Assembly (NCBI GenBank): GCA_030760725.1
Contig: JASWHV010000001.1
Coordinates: 79,009,683-79,073,682 of the forward strand
Direction: 5' to 3'
Length of the DNA: 64,000 bases
DNA from: Neostapfia colusana
Lineage: Eukaryota > Streptophyta > Magnoliopsida > Poales > Poaceae
Positions 1 through 11,660 of this stretch are shown in pieces. The notes below the pieces were generated by a model, which searched no databases, was not told where the DNA came from, and was given only the letters and a program-made list of their open reading frames with translations. The translations under genes were made by a program, and so were the position numbers. How positions within the stretch are numbered: position 1 is the stretch's first letter; every line of letters starts with the position of its first letter.

Positions 1-3000
1 ATGTAGGTTACACGCTTGAGGAAGGAGAACATTTGGATTGTGGATTCAGGTTGCTCACGCCACATGACCGGTAACAAAGAATGGTTCTCCTCTCTCTCTT
101 TTGTGTCACGTGTAGAGAATGTTACTTTTGCCGATAATTCTTCAACTCCTATAATTGCTAAGGGTTCGATTAGAGTAAATGATCACTACACTTTGAAGGA
201 TGTGGCACTTGTCAAAAATTTGAAATACAACTTGCTTTCTGTTTCACAATTGCTAGATGAAAATCTGGAAATTATTTTCACTAAAAACTGCTGCAAAGTT
301 GTAGGTTCAAATAGTGAGCTTATTTTTAACATGTCTTGGTTTGGAAGAGTTTTTAAAGCTGATTTTGATATGTCTTCCTCTAAGCATAGATGTCTAGTTG
401 CAAATGATTCCAAAGATTTATATTTTTGGCATCGTAGACTTGGTCACGTAGGCTTTGATCATCTCACGCGTGTTAGTGCTCTTGATCTCATACGTGGGCT
501 GCCTAAGCTTAAAGGGGACAAAGAAATTGTGTGCTCCTCTTGTAGACATGCTAAGATGATTGCAGGTTCACATGCTCCTCTCACAATGACCATGACAACT
601 GAACCGGGTCAACTTTTACACCTTGACACCGTAGGACCTTCACATTTTCAATTCTTCGGAAGTAAATAGTATGTTCTTGTGATTGTTGATGACTATTCTA
701 GATACTCTTAGGTTTACTTTATGGCATCTAAGAATGAAGCTTTTAGTCACTTTAGAACTTTATTTCTTAGATTATCAATTGATCACCTAGGATCCTTAAG
801 AGCAATTAGAAATGATAATGGAACCGAATTTAAAAATCAATCGTTTGATCACTTTTGTGCTGAAAATGCAATAGATCATTAATTTTCTTCACCATATGTA
901 CCTCAACAAAACGGTGTTGTAGAGAGAAAAAACAGAACCTTAGTTGAGATGGCTAGGACTATGCTTGATGAATATCAAACTCCTAGGAAATTTTGGGCTG
1001 ATGCAATTGCAACCGCTTGTTATGTCTCAAATCATGTTTTCTTGCGTGCTAAGCTAGGTAAAACACCATATGAGCTCAGGTTTGGACATAGGCCTAGTGT
1101 CACACACTTTAGGGTCTTTGGTTGCAAATGCTTTGTTAAGAAACATGGTAATCTTGATAAATTCGAAGCTAGATCTGTTGATGGCATGTTTCTTGGTTAT
1201 CCATCTCATACTAGAGGCTACCGTGTGCTTTTACTTGATACTAACAAAATTGTGGAGACTTGTGAGGTTTCTTTTGATGAAGCTAGCCCAGGTACTAGTT
1301 CAAATATTGCAGGTCCGGATCCATATCCGCAGGGGGAGAGTATTTTCGTTAAACAAGAGGAAGAAGAGGTGCTGCTGCCCGAAAATTCAGCAGCTAATGA
1401 CATTGTTCCAGCTCATGATCTTGATTCACAGCCAGCACCGACGACTACCATTGCTGGTCCAGATCCTCCTCACGTCACAAGCTCATCTATTTGTCATGAA
1501 CATGAAGAAGAAGAAGCTTGTTAAGTGTCCACTCCCCTCCGGATTCTCAAAAGTCATCCTCCACAACAAATTATTGGAAGCTTGCATGAACGAGTTACAA
1601 GATCCAGGTTTTTCGACCCCAATTCTCATGCTCATTCTGCTTTTGTTGCTTCTTTTGAACCCAAAGATATATCACACGCATTCACTAAAGAATCTTGTAT
1701 TATTGCCATGCAAGAAGAGTTAGAAAATTTTGAAAGAAATAATGTTTGGAAACTTGTACCTCTACCTCAAGGTCACACTTTAATTGGAACTAAATGGGTG
1801 TTTAAAAATAAACAAAGTGAGGATGGGGTTGTGGTTAGGAATAAGGCTAGGTTGGTTGCTCAAGGTTTCATAGAAGTTGAAGGTCTAGATTTTGATGAAA
1901 CTTTTGCTCCTGTTGCTAGATTAGAAGCCATAAGAATTTTGTTAGCTTTTGCTGCATCTAAAGGTTTTAAGCTATATCAAATGGATGTTAAAAGTTCTTT
2001 TCTTAATGGCTACATATATGAGGAGGCTTATGTCAAACAACCACCTGGTTTTGAAAATCCAAATTTTCCTAATCATGTTTACAAACTGTCCAAAGCCTTG
2101 TACGGTCTCAATCAAGCCCCTAGAGCATGGTATGATAGGTTAAAAACATTCTTACTTGAAAAGGGATTTTACCAAGGGCAAGGTTGATAAAACTCTTTTT
2201 GTGCTTAAGCATGGCAATGACTCATTATTCGTTCAAGTGTATGTGGATGATACTATCTTTGGTTGTGCTTCTCATGATCTTGTGTCCAAGTTTTCAGCTA
2301 TGATGAGTTCAGAATTTGAGATGAGTATGATGGGAGAACTCACGTACTTTTTGGGGCTGCAAATCAAGCAAACCAAGGAGGGTACCTTTGTGCATCAAAC
2401 AAAGTATACAAAAGATCTCCTAAGGCGCTTCAACATGGACAAAAGCAAGCCTCTTCGGACACCAATGGGAACAACAACAACACTTGAACTTGATGAAGAT
2501 TGTGATCCCGTTTATAAAAAAGAATATAGAAGCATGATCGGATCACTTTTGTATCTCACGGCATCAAGACCAGACATACAATTCAGCGTATGTCTTTGTG
2601 CACGGTTTCAAGCCTCCCCATGTGCTTCACATCGTCAAGCCGTCAAAAGGATACTCAGGTACTTACATGGAACTCAAGAATTTGGCATTTTTTTCCTTCT
2701 TCCTCAACCGTTACTTTGAAAGCTTTTTCCTATGCTGATTTTGGGGGTTGTAGGATTGATAGGAAAAGTACTTCTGGTGCTTGTCATTTTCTTGGTAATT
2801 CACTTGTTGCCTGGTCCTCTAGAAAACAAAGTTCAGTTGCACAATCCACAGCCGAATCTGAATATGTAGCTGCTGCTAGTGCTTGCTCACAAATTCTTTG
2901 GATTGTTCAAACACTTAAGGACTATGGGGTTGATCTAGATAGTGTTTCACTGTTTTGTGATAACACTAGTGCCATTTGCATTGCTAAAAATCCCGTGCAA

Positions 3001-3192
3001 CATTCGAGAACTAAGCACATTGACATTAGGTATCACTTTCTCCGTGATAATGTCGGAAAAGGGAACATTGTGCTTCACCATGTAGATACCGAACAACAAT
3101 TGGCTGACATTTTTACAAAACCTTTGGATTTCACTCGTTTTTGTTACATTCATAGTGAAATAGGGATTATGCATCCTCATGGCTTAAATTGA
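1..3192 (+). pseudogene. S1 pol remnant: protease, integrase, reverse transcriptase, RNase H
   Basis: Copia order is clear. An aspartic protease with WIVDSGCSRHMTG lies near 46-84. GAG-pre-integrase with an HRRLGH motif and a C-x2-C pair lies near 430-560. The integrase core with the PQQNGVVERKNRT region runs to about 1100. Reverse transcriptase (NKARLVAQGF, then YVDD near 2240) follows, and RNase H with KHIDIRYHF ends at a stop at 3192. Breaks: stops after 669, inside the integrase near 709 and near 880, a frame change in the reverse transcriptase near 2165 and another near 2690. Translation of an intact polyprotein is impossible. The end (HPHGLN then stop) sits where Sirevirus pol usually ends. 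Confidence 0.9.
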
Positions 3193-3951
3193 GGGAGAAT
3201 TTTGAAACTTGGGAAGTCTATGTGTGAATCTGAAATTAAAATAATATGAGCATAGTATTTCATGCATATATGACTTTGTGAGTCCTTTTTCATGCTGAAA
3301 GTTCTTACTACATTACTCGTGTTATATGTTTTGTAGTTTTTACCATGTCTAGTAATTGGAATAATTACATACACTAAATCTGGTCATGGTCAAACTTTCT
3401 TGCTGTTTTGAACTTGTTGCATGCTCACAAGTGCTTTTAATCATAAAGAATTAATCAAGTAATCAACTCACATGTTGAGTTTTTATGTTCAAACTAAAAA
3501 ATATGAGAAAAGATCAAGAGAATATGCATGCATCGCACTTCTTCTTTTGAGATGGCTTATCATTGAACTTAGATATGAATTTGAAAGGAGTTGTGTATGA
3601 CTAAAACCATGTCCTTAAGCTTCTGACTGTCAAATGACATAGGCTTGGCTTGGTTGGTTAGAATAAGGCTGATGCTGCATATAATCTCTTGCAAATATCA
3701 TAAGATCAAAATTTGTGCTTTAAATGTTAAATAAAATGCAGCAACAAGTGTCATGCTTTCGGGGTCTTGAAATAGTTAAGTTTGTGAGATCATGACTTGC
3801 TTAAATTGAAAATTATACTTGATCTCTAGCATGGCTTACACTACTTTATGTATCTCATTGATGTGTTAGTGTAAGTTACTTGATAGTATGATTTGGATGA
3901 GCTTTGTTTTATATGCATATATTATAATGTGCTCATAACAAATTAAAATTT
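3193..3951 (+). other. S1 post-pol non-coding stretch, left half
   Basis: This AT-rich DNA lies between the S1 pol stop and the insertion point of Gypsy A. A purine run (gagggagaattttgaaa) begins directly at the pol stop and resembles a polypurine tract. I see no coding sequence on either strand and no envelope-like frame. The stretch continues at 18978 after the Gypsy A insertion. The last five bases, AATTT, are the target duplication. Confidence 0.75.
3947..3951 (+). repeat. Target site duplication of Gypsy A, left copy
   Basis: AATTT precedes the TG of the left LTR. The same five bases follow the CA of the right LTR at 18978-18982. Five base pairs is the usual length for Gypsy integration. 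Confidence 0.93.
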
Positions 3952-6900
3952 TGTAAAGGCCTCAGTTTTTGACACATGTTTAAAGTGTTCATCACCACAC
4001 ACACACCTCATTTGAAGAAAGTTGATGAACACATTTCAAGAGCAAGTAACCACCATCAACATGCTCATTAGAGATTAAACTCAGAAAATGCAAAAGGGGC
4101 ATTTCCCACATGCATCATCTATGGGCTGGGCATATGAAAAACTCCTACACCTTGCTAGGAATGTCCATGCCAAGTTTCACCCAAATTTCAAACCTTTTTG
4201 AGGTCATTTTGGGTATAGCTAGAAAGAGGGTAGTTTGAACTCAAATTCAAATTCAAACTGTTTTTATCCCATGAATTCAAAAGCGGGAGGAATATTCTTA
4301 CTCAGCACATTTTTGTGAGCTCACACAGCAATTTTCACTCCATTTGGAGTTGATCTTGACATGAGCTAAGTGTAGCAAATTCAAACTTTATTTGAATTTC
4401 AAACTGAATATGTGCTGAAACTTAGTCAAACCAAACCTAATTAGAATTCTAAGCAATTCAAATGCCTCAGGGGTGAATAATTCAAATCACCATAGGCATT
4501 GTAGGGCTTACTGTTTACAACAGTAATATAGAGTTAAGTTCAGTGGTTAAAAATGGAGGTGGGACCCACATGTCAGCCACTGAATCAAATTGAACCGACT
4601 GAGAAACTGAACACCCGGTTCTCGGGTGCAGCCCGAGCGCGCCACCGAGGGGCTGGCTGGCGCCAGCTCCTGCTGCATTGCCCGACCTGGAGACCAGCCG
4701 CCCGGGCTCCTTATCCCTCCCCTGCGTGCTCCCGTTATATATCCCCCGAGCCACGGCGTGTTCGGTCTGTTTTCCCACACCGAGCTCCACCGCAGCCAGC
4801 CACCCTCTCAATTCCGCCGTGATCAGGCCGATCACTCGCGAGCCCAGTCCCCTCAGCAGCAAAACGGCACCGTGAGACCGTGAGCAACGTCCCAGACCCC
4901 GTATTAGCCAGCGAACAGGCGCCCTCGAGCTTCACCGGACATCTTTTCCGGCGGACCGAACCTTGCCACCGTTCGGGTTATCGCGGGCGGCTCGGTGCAG
5001 CCGTTGTCACGTCCACTCCTCTACACAAGAAAGGTGCATCATTGTATGTAGATGGAGTAGCCAAAAGCCATTCGGCATTGGATCAACCCTCGGTTGAGAA
5101 TTTCCAAGTTTACTGCCAGCCAGTTCATATGAGCCGAGCTCACCTTCGAGTGAAATTCGGACTCCACACACTACGGTTGGTCAGGCCGATTGTCCAGTGG
5201 GTTCTAACGTACTAGCGCACACACTCGAGAAGGAAGTAAGGAAAACCGTTGAGGATCGGCCGTGTTATGGCCGTTTTCCTCGCCGCCATTGCAAAGTACC
5301 TCGGCTCACCGTCGAGGTTATGGTTGCCGGCATTGCTAGCTTCCACAAAGCCCGGGTTCACGTTCCTCGTGCTCCACTGATGCTCTCCGAACGATTTCCG
5401 ATCAAGTTGGTTCACGGTAGAGCAAAACCGACCTCACCGGAACCCTAGCAGGTGCTGTCACCGGTGCGCGCGGGTTTCCGGCCATCACCGGCGGCCGGCG
5501 AGCCCACAGCCGAGTTCAGGAGGTCGGGAAAGGGGCAGGCGGCGAGTTTCGGGCCGGGGGGTGACCGGGAGCTCGATTCCGGCGAGTCTCGCCGGAGACC
5601 GCCGCCGCCGAGTATTTGGCGCGAGGAGGAAGACGGAGCACTGTATGTGGGGCCCACGGGCAGAAGTTTAAACTTTTCTTCGATTTTCAGTTTTAGTTCA
5701 AACTTCAAACTCACATAACTTTGGCTAGGAAGCTCAAAATCGAGTGACCCAAATTTTGTTGGATTCAGCTCTCTGAGTACTTTCCAACAAATCAAGTTTA
5801 ACTTCATGAAAATCCTTATTTCTCTAGATTTAATTCTTCAAATTTAAACTGTTTGGAATTTTAACTGTTGAATCCTTTGGAGAAAAATTATGAAATTTTT
5901 ATGGGATGTTCACCAAAATATCCCTGAACTACCACAAAAATATCAGATCCATTTGATCTCATTTGATACACCTAATGGTGTGATTAATGAAACTGTTCCC
6001 GAGAAAATAGAAAATGTCCAGAAACATTTTCAGAATTTCTCTGAAATTGTTTAGCTCATATCTTTAGCTAGGAACCTTCAAATTAAGTGAGACCAACTCC
6101 ATTAGAACCCTCTGAAAATCTAGTTTTCAGAAATTCATGGCTTGCTCCATGAAAATCCCTAGAACAACCCTAAGAGCTCTAATATAGGTCAAGTACATAA
6201 TTATTGGTGGAGGACTCAAATGAGCTTTGCTGCAAATAAAACTTGGCCAATTATTTGTTTAGGTTGTAACCAAACCACAGTAAAAATTTCATAGTCATTG
6301 GGTCTGTCTAGTAAGACTTATAAACTTCACAAGTTTAAGTTCAATTCAAATGCATTTAAATTAATACATGTACTTGTATCTCATGTAGTCGCTAAGGTCG
6401 AGGAGGAACCCGAAGTCTTAGACTTCGTTACTCCGGAGGAGCAGCTAGCCTACGACCAAGAGCAGCAAGGCAAGCTCCAGTTTGCATTAACCTTTTTACG
6501 AGTTTTTATTGTTTTGAGAACTTACTTTGAGTACCGTTACTTCTTGCATTAGCGTCTTGGTTGAAAACCCAAATGCATAGCCAAGAAATCTATGGTTTGG
6601 GATTAGGTTTGAAAACCTCGTTAGCCACTGCAATGCTAAAGATAGAGTAGGATTCGGTACAAGTCGAGTAGTCGGAACTACTCGCGAGAATAGGCTAGAG
6701 GCACATCGCTCGGGCTGAAATAGCAAATGAAACACATGTCGAGAAAAATGAGACCGAGCGGAGAGTAAGGGCAGCAGGACTTTGGGGCCTGTGTGCTATA
6801 GCTCCGCTTGTGTCGATTGAGGACCGAGCTGTGTGCGGGCCTGTTGAACAAGCTAGAACAGTACCGAAGACCTACCGGCTATATGGGAACCGGGAAACCA

Positions 6901-7878
6901 ATGTAACTCGGGTAGCTGGGTGTTGAGGCATAGCTGGTCGTTCAGAGGGTAGGTTGAGAGCTCGAGGTGTAAATCGGCGGGCGGCACTGAGATGCGCGTG
7001 TAGAGACCTCTCGCTCGGGACGATTGGACCGGTTCAACATTTGGCTAACGGGTGAAAGGTGGTTGCGTACGGCGTCCGTGATGGTTGCTGTAGGCAACAT
7101 CGAGTACGGGCGTACGTGACGGGTTATTCGGGTAACCTGCAGGTGTAAGTCGATTATAATCGCCGTCCCTCATGGTCGGTGAGTACCACTTGTTCACTGT
7201 ACCATGACATAGAAAGAACAGGCTAGTTACATGTTAAAATGCTGCTGATTGAAAGATAGACTTTGATTGTTAATGATTTGCTGTAGTTTAGAGCTAATTA
7301 AAGTTCCTTTCAACTTTGGGCAAAGTACATGAGAGAAATGCATTTCTTGTTTGATTGTGGCTCTCTCATGTGCCTTAGCATAAGGTTCTCCACAACCTGC
7401 TGCTAAAATTTGAAAGTAAGGTTCCACTAATTAGGTGAGTCCTTGCAACTTGTTTTATCTCCTGTACCTATCACCCCTCATGTAGAAGTTCCATGTTTAG
7501 GAGAGACGGGTCAGTCTTGCTGAGCCTTCGTGCTCACTGCTTGTGTTTGAAGCTTTTGCAGGGTTCTATGAGGAAGGGACTCCTGAGGAGGAGACGGAAC
7601 TCCAGGAGGAGAACCCCGTCGAGTTGGAGTCTTGCACGCCACTGTGTTAGTGTGCGTGCGTGCTAGCGGGGACACGTTCACGGGCTGAACGTGAACTCGA
7701 TGCGTAGTCTACGACCGTGAGTGTAGACTGAACATATTTTATTGTAAAAATGTTCATAAACCTGTTTATTTAATAAACCTTTGCTTCTGCTTTGTACCTT
7801 GATGTGTTTTATCCGGTGCTGTGCAACGCAGCACCCCTCAGCGTGATCCTGGCTTGACAAGACCGTGGAGTCGTGTCA
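3952..7878 (+). repeat. Gypsy A 5' LTR
   Basis: It begins TGTAAAGGCC and ends GTCGTGTCA, 3927 bp, the same length as the right copy. The likely promoter is the TATATAT box near 4735, in a GC-rich block starting about 4620. A polyadenylation-type AATAAA lies at 7772. Open frames inside it are not preserved between the two LTRs and are not treated as genes. Confidence 0.93.
4735..4742 (+). promoter_or_regulatory. Candidate TATA box in the Gypsy A 5' LTR
   Basis: tatatatc lies in a GC-rich context, repeated at 15834-15841 in the 3' LTR. Position within the LTR suits the U3/R boundary. No transcription start can be proved from sequence. Confidence 0.5.
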
Positions 7879-7882
7879 GCGT

Positions 7883-7893
7883 TGGTATCAGAG
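7883..7893 (+). other. Gypsy A primer binding site
   Basis: TGGTATCAGAG lies four bases after the LTR end (7878). It is the usual plant retrotransposon complement of the 3' end of initiator methionine tRNA, though the match weakens after eleven bases (the next bases are ATCGC). Confidence 0.85.
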
Positions 7894-9208
7894 ATCGCTT
7901 GAGGTTTAACGCACTACAAAGGTCATCTTTTTTCAAAAATCCAGTGAGGAACGAGTTAGTAGCCCATATAAGGATGTTATTAGTGTATAGAAAGTGGCAT
8001 ACTAACCTATTTGCTTATGTCGGAAAATTGTGCATCTCGGGACGCTTTATGTCTTGGGGGGTGTACGTAAGCGCTGTCCACCAGTGCGCACAAGCTGAAG
8101 GGTGGAGCCCCACGGGTGGCAGGTAACCCGACCCGCTTTAATATCCTCTATGACTCTTCATGTCGTTTGGGGTATTCGAGCAACGTCTGTCCCTGGAGTG
8201 CATGGTGCAATTTGGGAGACCCCGTCACGTGGTCAGTAACGTGAACACGTAGCTCAAGGTGTGCTTGGCTTGAGAACATCCGGGCGAGTGATGACGGCCG
8301 GGTGTACGAACTGTATGAATACCGGGCTCGGTGTGCAGCAGAGTCTGACAATTGTGTGAGTTATCTGCAGGTAGCCTAACCACGAAACGGTAGATATGTA
8401 GCATCCATGTGCGAGCGACGTTTAGTGCCACTGAACTAACGAAGCCGGCTAAGTCCGGTATAGGTTTTTATTTGTGAGGACGTAGTACCGACATGATCTG
8501 GTGATGCATCGACGTCGCACTCCACTAAATGAACAATTTCATTGTAAAACTTGAAAGTTTTAATCCAGAGCACTAAAACTTGATGTAACTCCTTCCCTTA
8601 ATCATGATATTCAAAGTTAACAAGTTTTCAACTTATAGGCTATTAAGGACAGAGTCCCCTGTTTTCAGCTGATAGAAGGCTGAAGTTAATCAGAGGTTAG
8701 AGGTTTAGTTCTTCCGAGGTTGGGGTCATATGATACATTTCTGGAAAGCTTTTGGAGAGCTTTACAACTGTTATGAGATGGGTTACAACTTTGTAATAGA
8801 AAGTATGTCATATTGGGAGTAGAATTAACTGAAATTCTTGGATCAAATCAGTACCTCAAGCAGGGAGGCGCTGTCCAATTTTCTCCAGAAATTTTATCAA
8901 ATTCGACATCTCATAACTTTTGAAACAGGACAGATCTTAGGACAAGCAAATACTTTCTGGAAAGCTATTGAAATTAGCTTTAACTTTGATGTTGAGCTCC
9001 AGAATTGGTTTTGCCTTTAACAGGGCCTAAATCAGGTTGAAATGGAAACTGGTCAGGGCTGTTATATTGGATAGCAGATCAGCAGTCAAATTTGTTTAAA
9101 TTTGAAATAGGATTCCAAGTCTTATGAGTTCAATGACATTTTTCTGTTATAACTCAATGGTTTACTGTTCAAATAAATATTTGACATTTCTCAAATATGT
9201 TTTTACAG
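7894..9208 (+). other. Gypsy A leader, no gene seen
   Basis: About 1.3 kb of AT-rich DNA lies between primer site and orf0. Only short chance frames are present. Parts of it resemble the reversed leader of Gypsy B, for example the motif around acgtagtaccg near 8483 against the reverse complement near 55315, which supports common ancestry of the two elements' leaders. It ends in a pyrimidine-rich stretch with an acceptor-like TTTTTACAG at 9200-9208. Confidence 0.7.
9200..9208 (+). promoter_or_regulatory. Candidate 3' splice site before orf0
   Basis: tttttacag lies immediately before an ATG at 9209 that is in frame with orf0. The sequence fits a plant intron acceptor. Inference only; no transcript evidence is available. 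Confidence 0.35.
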
Positions 9209-9319
9209 ATGACAGCAGATAAACAGTTCGAGAACGGGTGGGTGGAATCCCACTGTTCTCGCCATAGTGGCTATCCGAAAGCATTGAGGCAGATGCTTCA
9301 ATATTTTGGATAAAGCAAG

Positions 9320-10153
9320 ATGCCGCAATACTTCGCCATAGGAGAAAGCGAGGAGGGGAACAAGACATGGACGATCCATGTCAAAGTTCCTGCAGGACCT
9401 ACGCCACCTGGTTGGGCGCCGTTCACCGTCACTGTGAGAGGTAGACAACCGGAGGGGATGTGGCAAGTGGCAGCCCGCGACACCATGTCGCGCTTCTGCC
9501 AACTACACGTGAGGGCTATGGAGGGCACTCCATACGCGATCGTCCCGGTGGAGGGACGGGCTCATCATGTGTGGGAAGGGAGGTACAGGGAGGCAACCGA
9601 TCCGGGTTGCCCAAGGTACAACCCCGCGGAGGCAAACCTCAGCCTCCAATTGAAAACAGGAATGACCGTGATGGACAGCCAAGCTGTTCATATGGATTGT
9701 CTTGCTGCAAAGCTCAGGGAGAGTACAAGCCGCGGAGACCATTTCGAGAGTGCTCACAGCGCACTCCGCAATGTGCTCCTTCCGACGATTAAGCGACTGA
9801 ACGAACAGCATAATCAGTTGCACCGTCTGAAGAAGGCAAGGAAGAAAAGCCGTGTTGACATCGCGGTGCTGCAAAAACAGGTGCAGGCTCTGACCCAGAA
9901 GAATGAGGTCCTTACACAAGAGCGAGACGACGCTATTGAGGAAGGGCAAGGCTGGGAAGAAGACTACAACCAGGCCATGGACGAGGTCCACGCGTTGCAG
10001 GACCTCGTACCCCCGGTATTGGGCATACCGGTGGTCTTGGGTCTTCCGGCAATGGGAGAACCCAAGATGGGAGAGGAGGTTGTAGACCCAGAGCCAGCAG
10101 CAGAGGTACCGGAGGAGGATGACCCACAGGAGGTCGAGTTCTACTCCGAGTAG
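9320..10153 (+). CDS. orf0: extra coiled-coil ORF upstream of gag in Gypsy A
   Basis: An unbroken 277-codon frame lies in sense orientation between leader and gag. The N-terminal ~130 residues contain tryptophan- and proline-rich stretches such as AGPTPPGWAPFTVTV. Residues about 145-220 are rich in heptad-like Leu/Lys/Glu with segments such as LQKQVQALTQKNEVL, predicting a coiled coil. The C-terminus is acidic and proline-rich. An earlier ATG at 9209 is in the same frame but is separated by one TAA at 9311, so the ancestral protein was probably 37 residues longer. No known domain is recognised and no nucleic-acid-binding motif is visible. As I recall, rice RIRE3 and RIRE8 were reported to carry an orf0 before gag; this is the likely equivalent. 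I found no counterpart in the visible parts of Gypsies B and C. Confidence 0.7.
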   Translation: MPQYFAIGESEEGNKTWTIHVKVPAGPTPPGWAPFTVTVRGRQPEGMWQVAARDTMSRFCQLHVRAMEGTPYAIVPVEGRAHHVWEGRYREATDPGCPRYNPAEANLSLQLKTGMTVMDSQAVHMDCLAAKLRESTSRGDHFESAHSALRNVLLPTIKRLNEQHNQLHRLKKARKKSRVDIAVLQKQVQALTQKNEVLTQERDDAIEEGQGWEEDYNQAMDEVHALQDLVPPVLGIPVVLGLPAMGEPKMGEEVVDPEPAAEVPEEDDPQEVEFYSE

Positions 10154-10428
10154 GGGGTTACCGTTGCCAAGTTGGGCAACCGGAATAGTGTGACCCAAAC
10201 TTTTGTAACCAGTGACATGTCGTGTAGGCAGTAGCGTATGTATAGGTAGTGACGACATGAGCACGACTTCTCGGAGACCCGAGAATAATGTATCTTGTAT
10301 AAAGTTTGTGCTTTATTAATATATGTGAATGTTGTGCAAGTTATTCATGCGGCACTTCAAACACCTACTGTTTCATATGGAATTTTTAAGTATGACATGT
10401 GTTGATCGCTGCTGTTTTAAATTTCAGA
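10154..10428 (+). other. Spacer between orf0 and gag of Gypsy A
   Basis: About 275 bp with no coding frame. It ends in ttttaaatttcag, an acceptor-like sequence two bases before the gag ATG at 10429, matching the arrangement in front of orf0. Confidence 0.5.
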
Positions 10429-11660
10429 ATGACTCGTACTAGTGCCAACCCGGATGTTGGGGGTTCTAGTCAAGGGGGAGAAACCTCCCAGCAGCCTCCC
10501 GAGGACTCCTCGGGACAGCAACAGCAGCAGCAACCACAGCAACAACCGCCACCGCCAACGGTTACTTTGGCGGACATTGTAGCAGCAATGGCGGGCTCTC
10601 ATCAGCAGCATACGGAGTTGCTAGAGAACCTCATTGCCAATACGTCTCACCAGAGAGGCGTCAAGATCGTGAGGAGCGCCAACAAGGCTCCTACTCCGAC
10701 TTTCTAGCGACACATCCCCCGGTATTCTCAAGGGCGGATGAACCCATCGATGCGGAAAACTGGCTCCGCATGATGGAGATGAAGTTCGGGCTGCTCCAAG
10801 TGAGTGAGCAGCGCAAGACTCAGTTCACGGTCCAACAGATCCAGGGATCCGTGAGTGCATGGTGGGCGAACTACTGTGCTTCACAGCCCACCGACCAAGT
10901 TATGACCTGGGCGAAGTTCCGGACGGCCTTCAGAGCCTATCATATACCGCCAGGTCTCATGAAGAGGAAGACGCAGAAGTTTCTACACCTGCAACAAGGG
11001 AGCCGGAACACGCTGGAATACTCCAGGGCGTTCAACGATCTCGCGCTCTATGCTTCGTATCACGCCGATACTGATGAAAAACGGCGGGATCACTTCTACC
11101 AGGGGCTTATCCCGCTCCTGAAAGACAAGTTGGCGATGTTCAATCACGGCAGCCTCAACGACATAATTGATGCCGCGATTGTTCAGGAGGGTTCCGGCAA
11201 GGAGTTAGCAGCGGCGGAAAGAAAGCGAAGCGCGCCGCAAAGCAGCGGAGAAGGAGGCGGTCCTTCTCAGAAATTTTGGATGGTGAATCGCCCACCATCG
11301 GGTCCACATTGGCAGCCACCACAGAGGCCAATGCCGTTCAACAGTCGGCCATATTCTTCACCGGCATTCAGGCCGGCGCTGCCAGCACCACCTCTACCAC
11401 CACAACAGCAGCAGCGGGCGATGCCGCGTGCGTATGCACCTCAGCAGCGCATGCCGGGCTTTCGTCCTCCAAGCACCGGACAAGCAGAGGCCACATGCTA
11501 CAAATGTGGTCGGCCAGGACACTTCACCAGCAATTGTCCGGAGAGGCAAGGCGGCGGAGTTGCACCACAACTTCCGGGGAGGAATCAACCCCGGAACCCC
11601 ACTAATGCGCGGCGGGCAAACCCTAGGCCCCGCACTGTCCACCAATTTGCCATAGAGGAC
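10429..11660 (+). pseudogene. Gypsy A gag, frameshifted
   Basis: The ATG at 10429 opens a Gln/Pro-rich N-terminus. Near 10660 the frame shifts; the gag domain continues in another frame (DAENWLRMMEMKF, then SVSAWWANY and the EYSRAFNDLALYA region). A CCHC zinc knuckle, CYKCGRPGHFTSNC, is complete at 11496-11537. Gag forms the virus-like particle in which reverse transcription occurs. The frameshift leaves only a ~93-residue product from the normal start. Confidence 0.88.

Noticed and set aside
3193..3951. Possible envelope-like gene after Sirevirus pol
   Set aside because: Some Sireviruses have one, but no frame longer than ~65 codons exists here and the DNA is AT-rich and non-coding.
9503..10264. 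253-codon minus-strand frame opposite orf0
   Set aside because: Antisense shadow of a GC-rich coding region, with no start context or recognisable domain. Some plant elements do carry antisense genes, but nothing here supports one.
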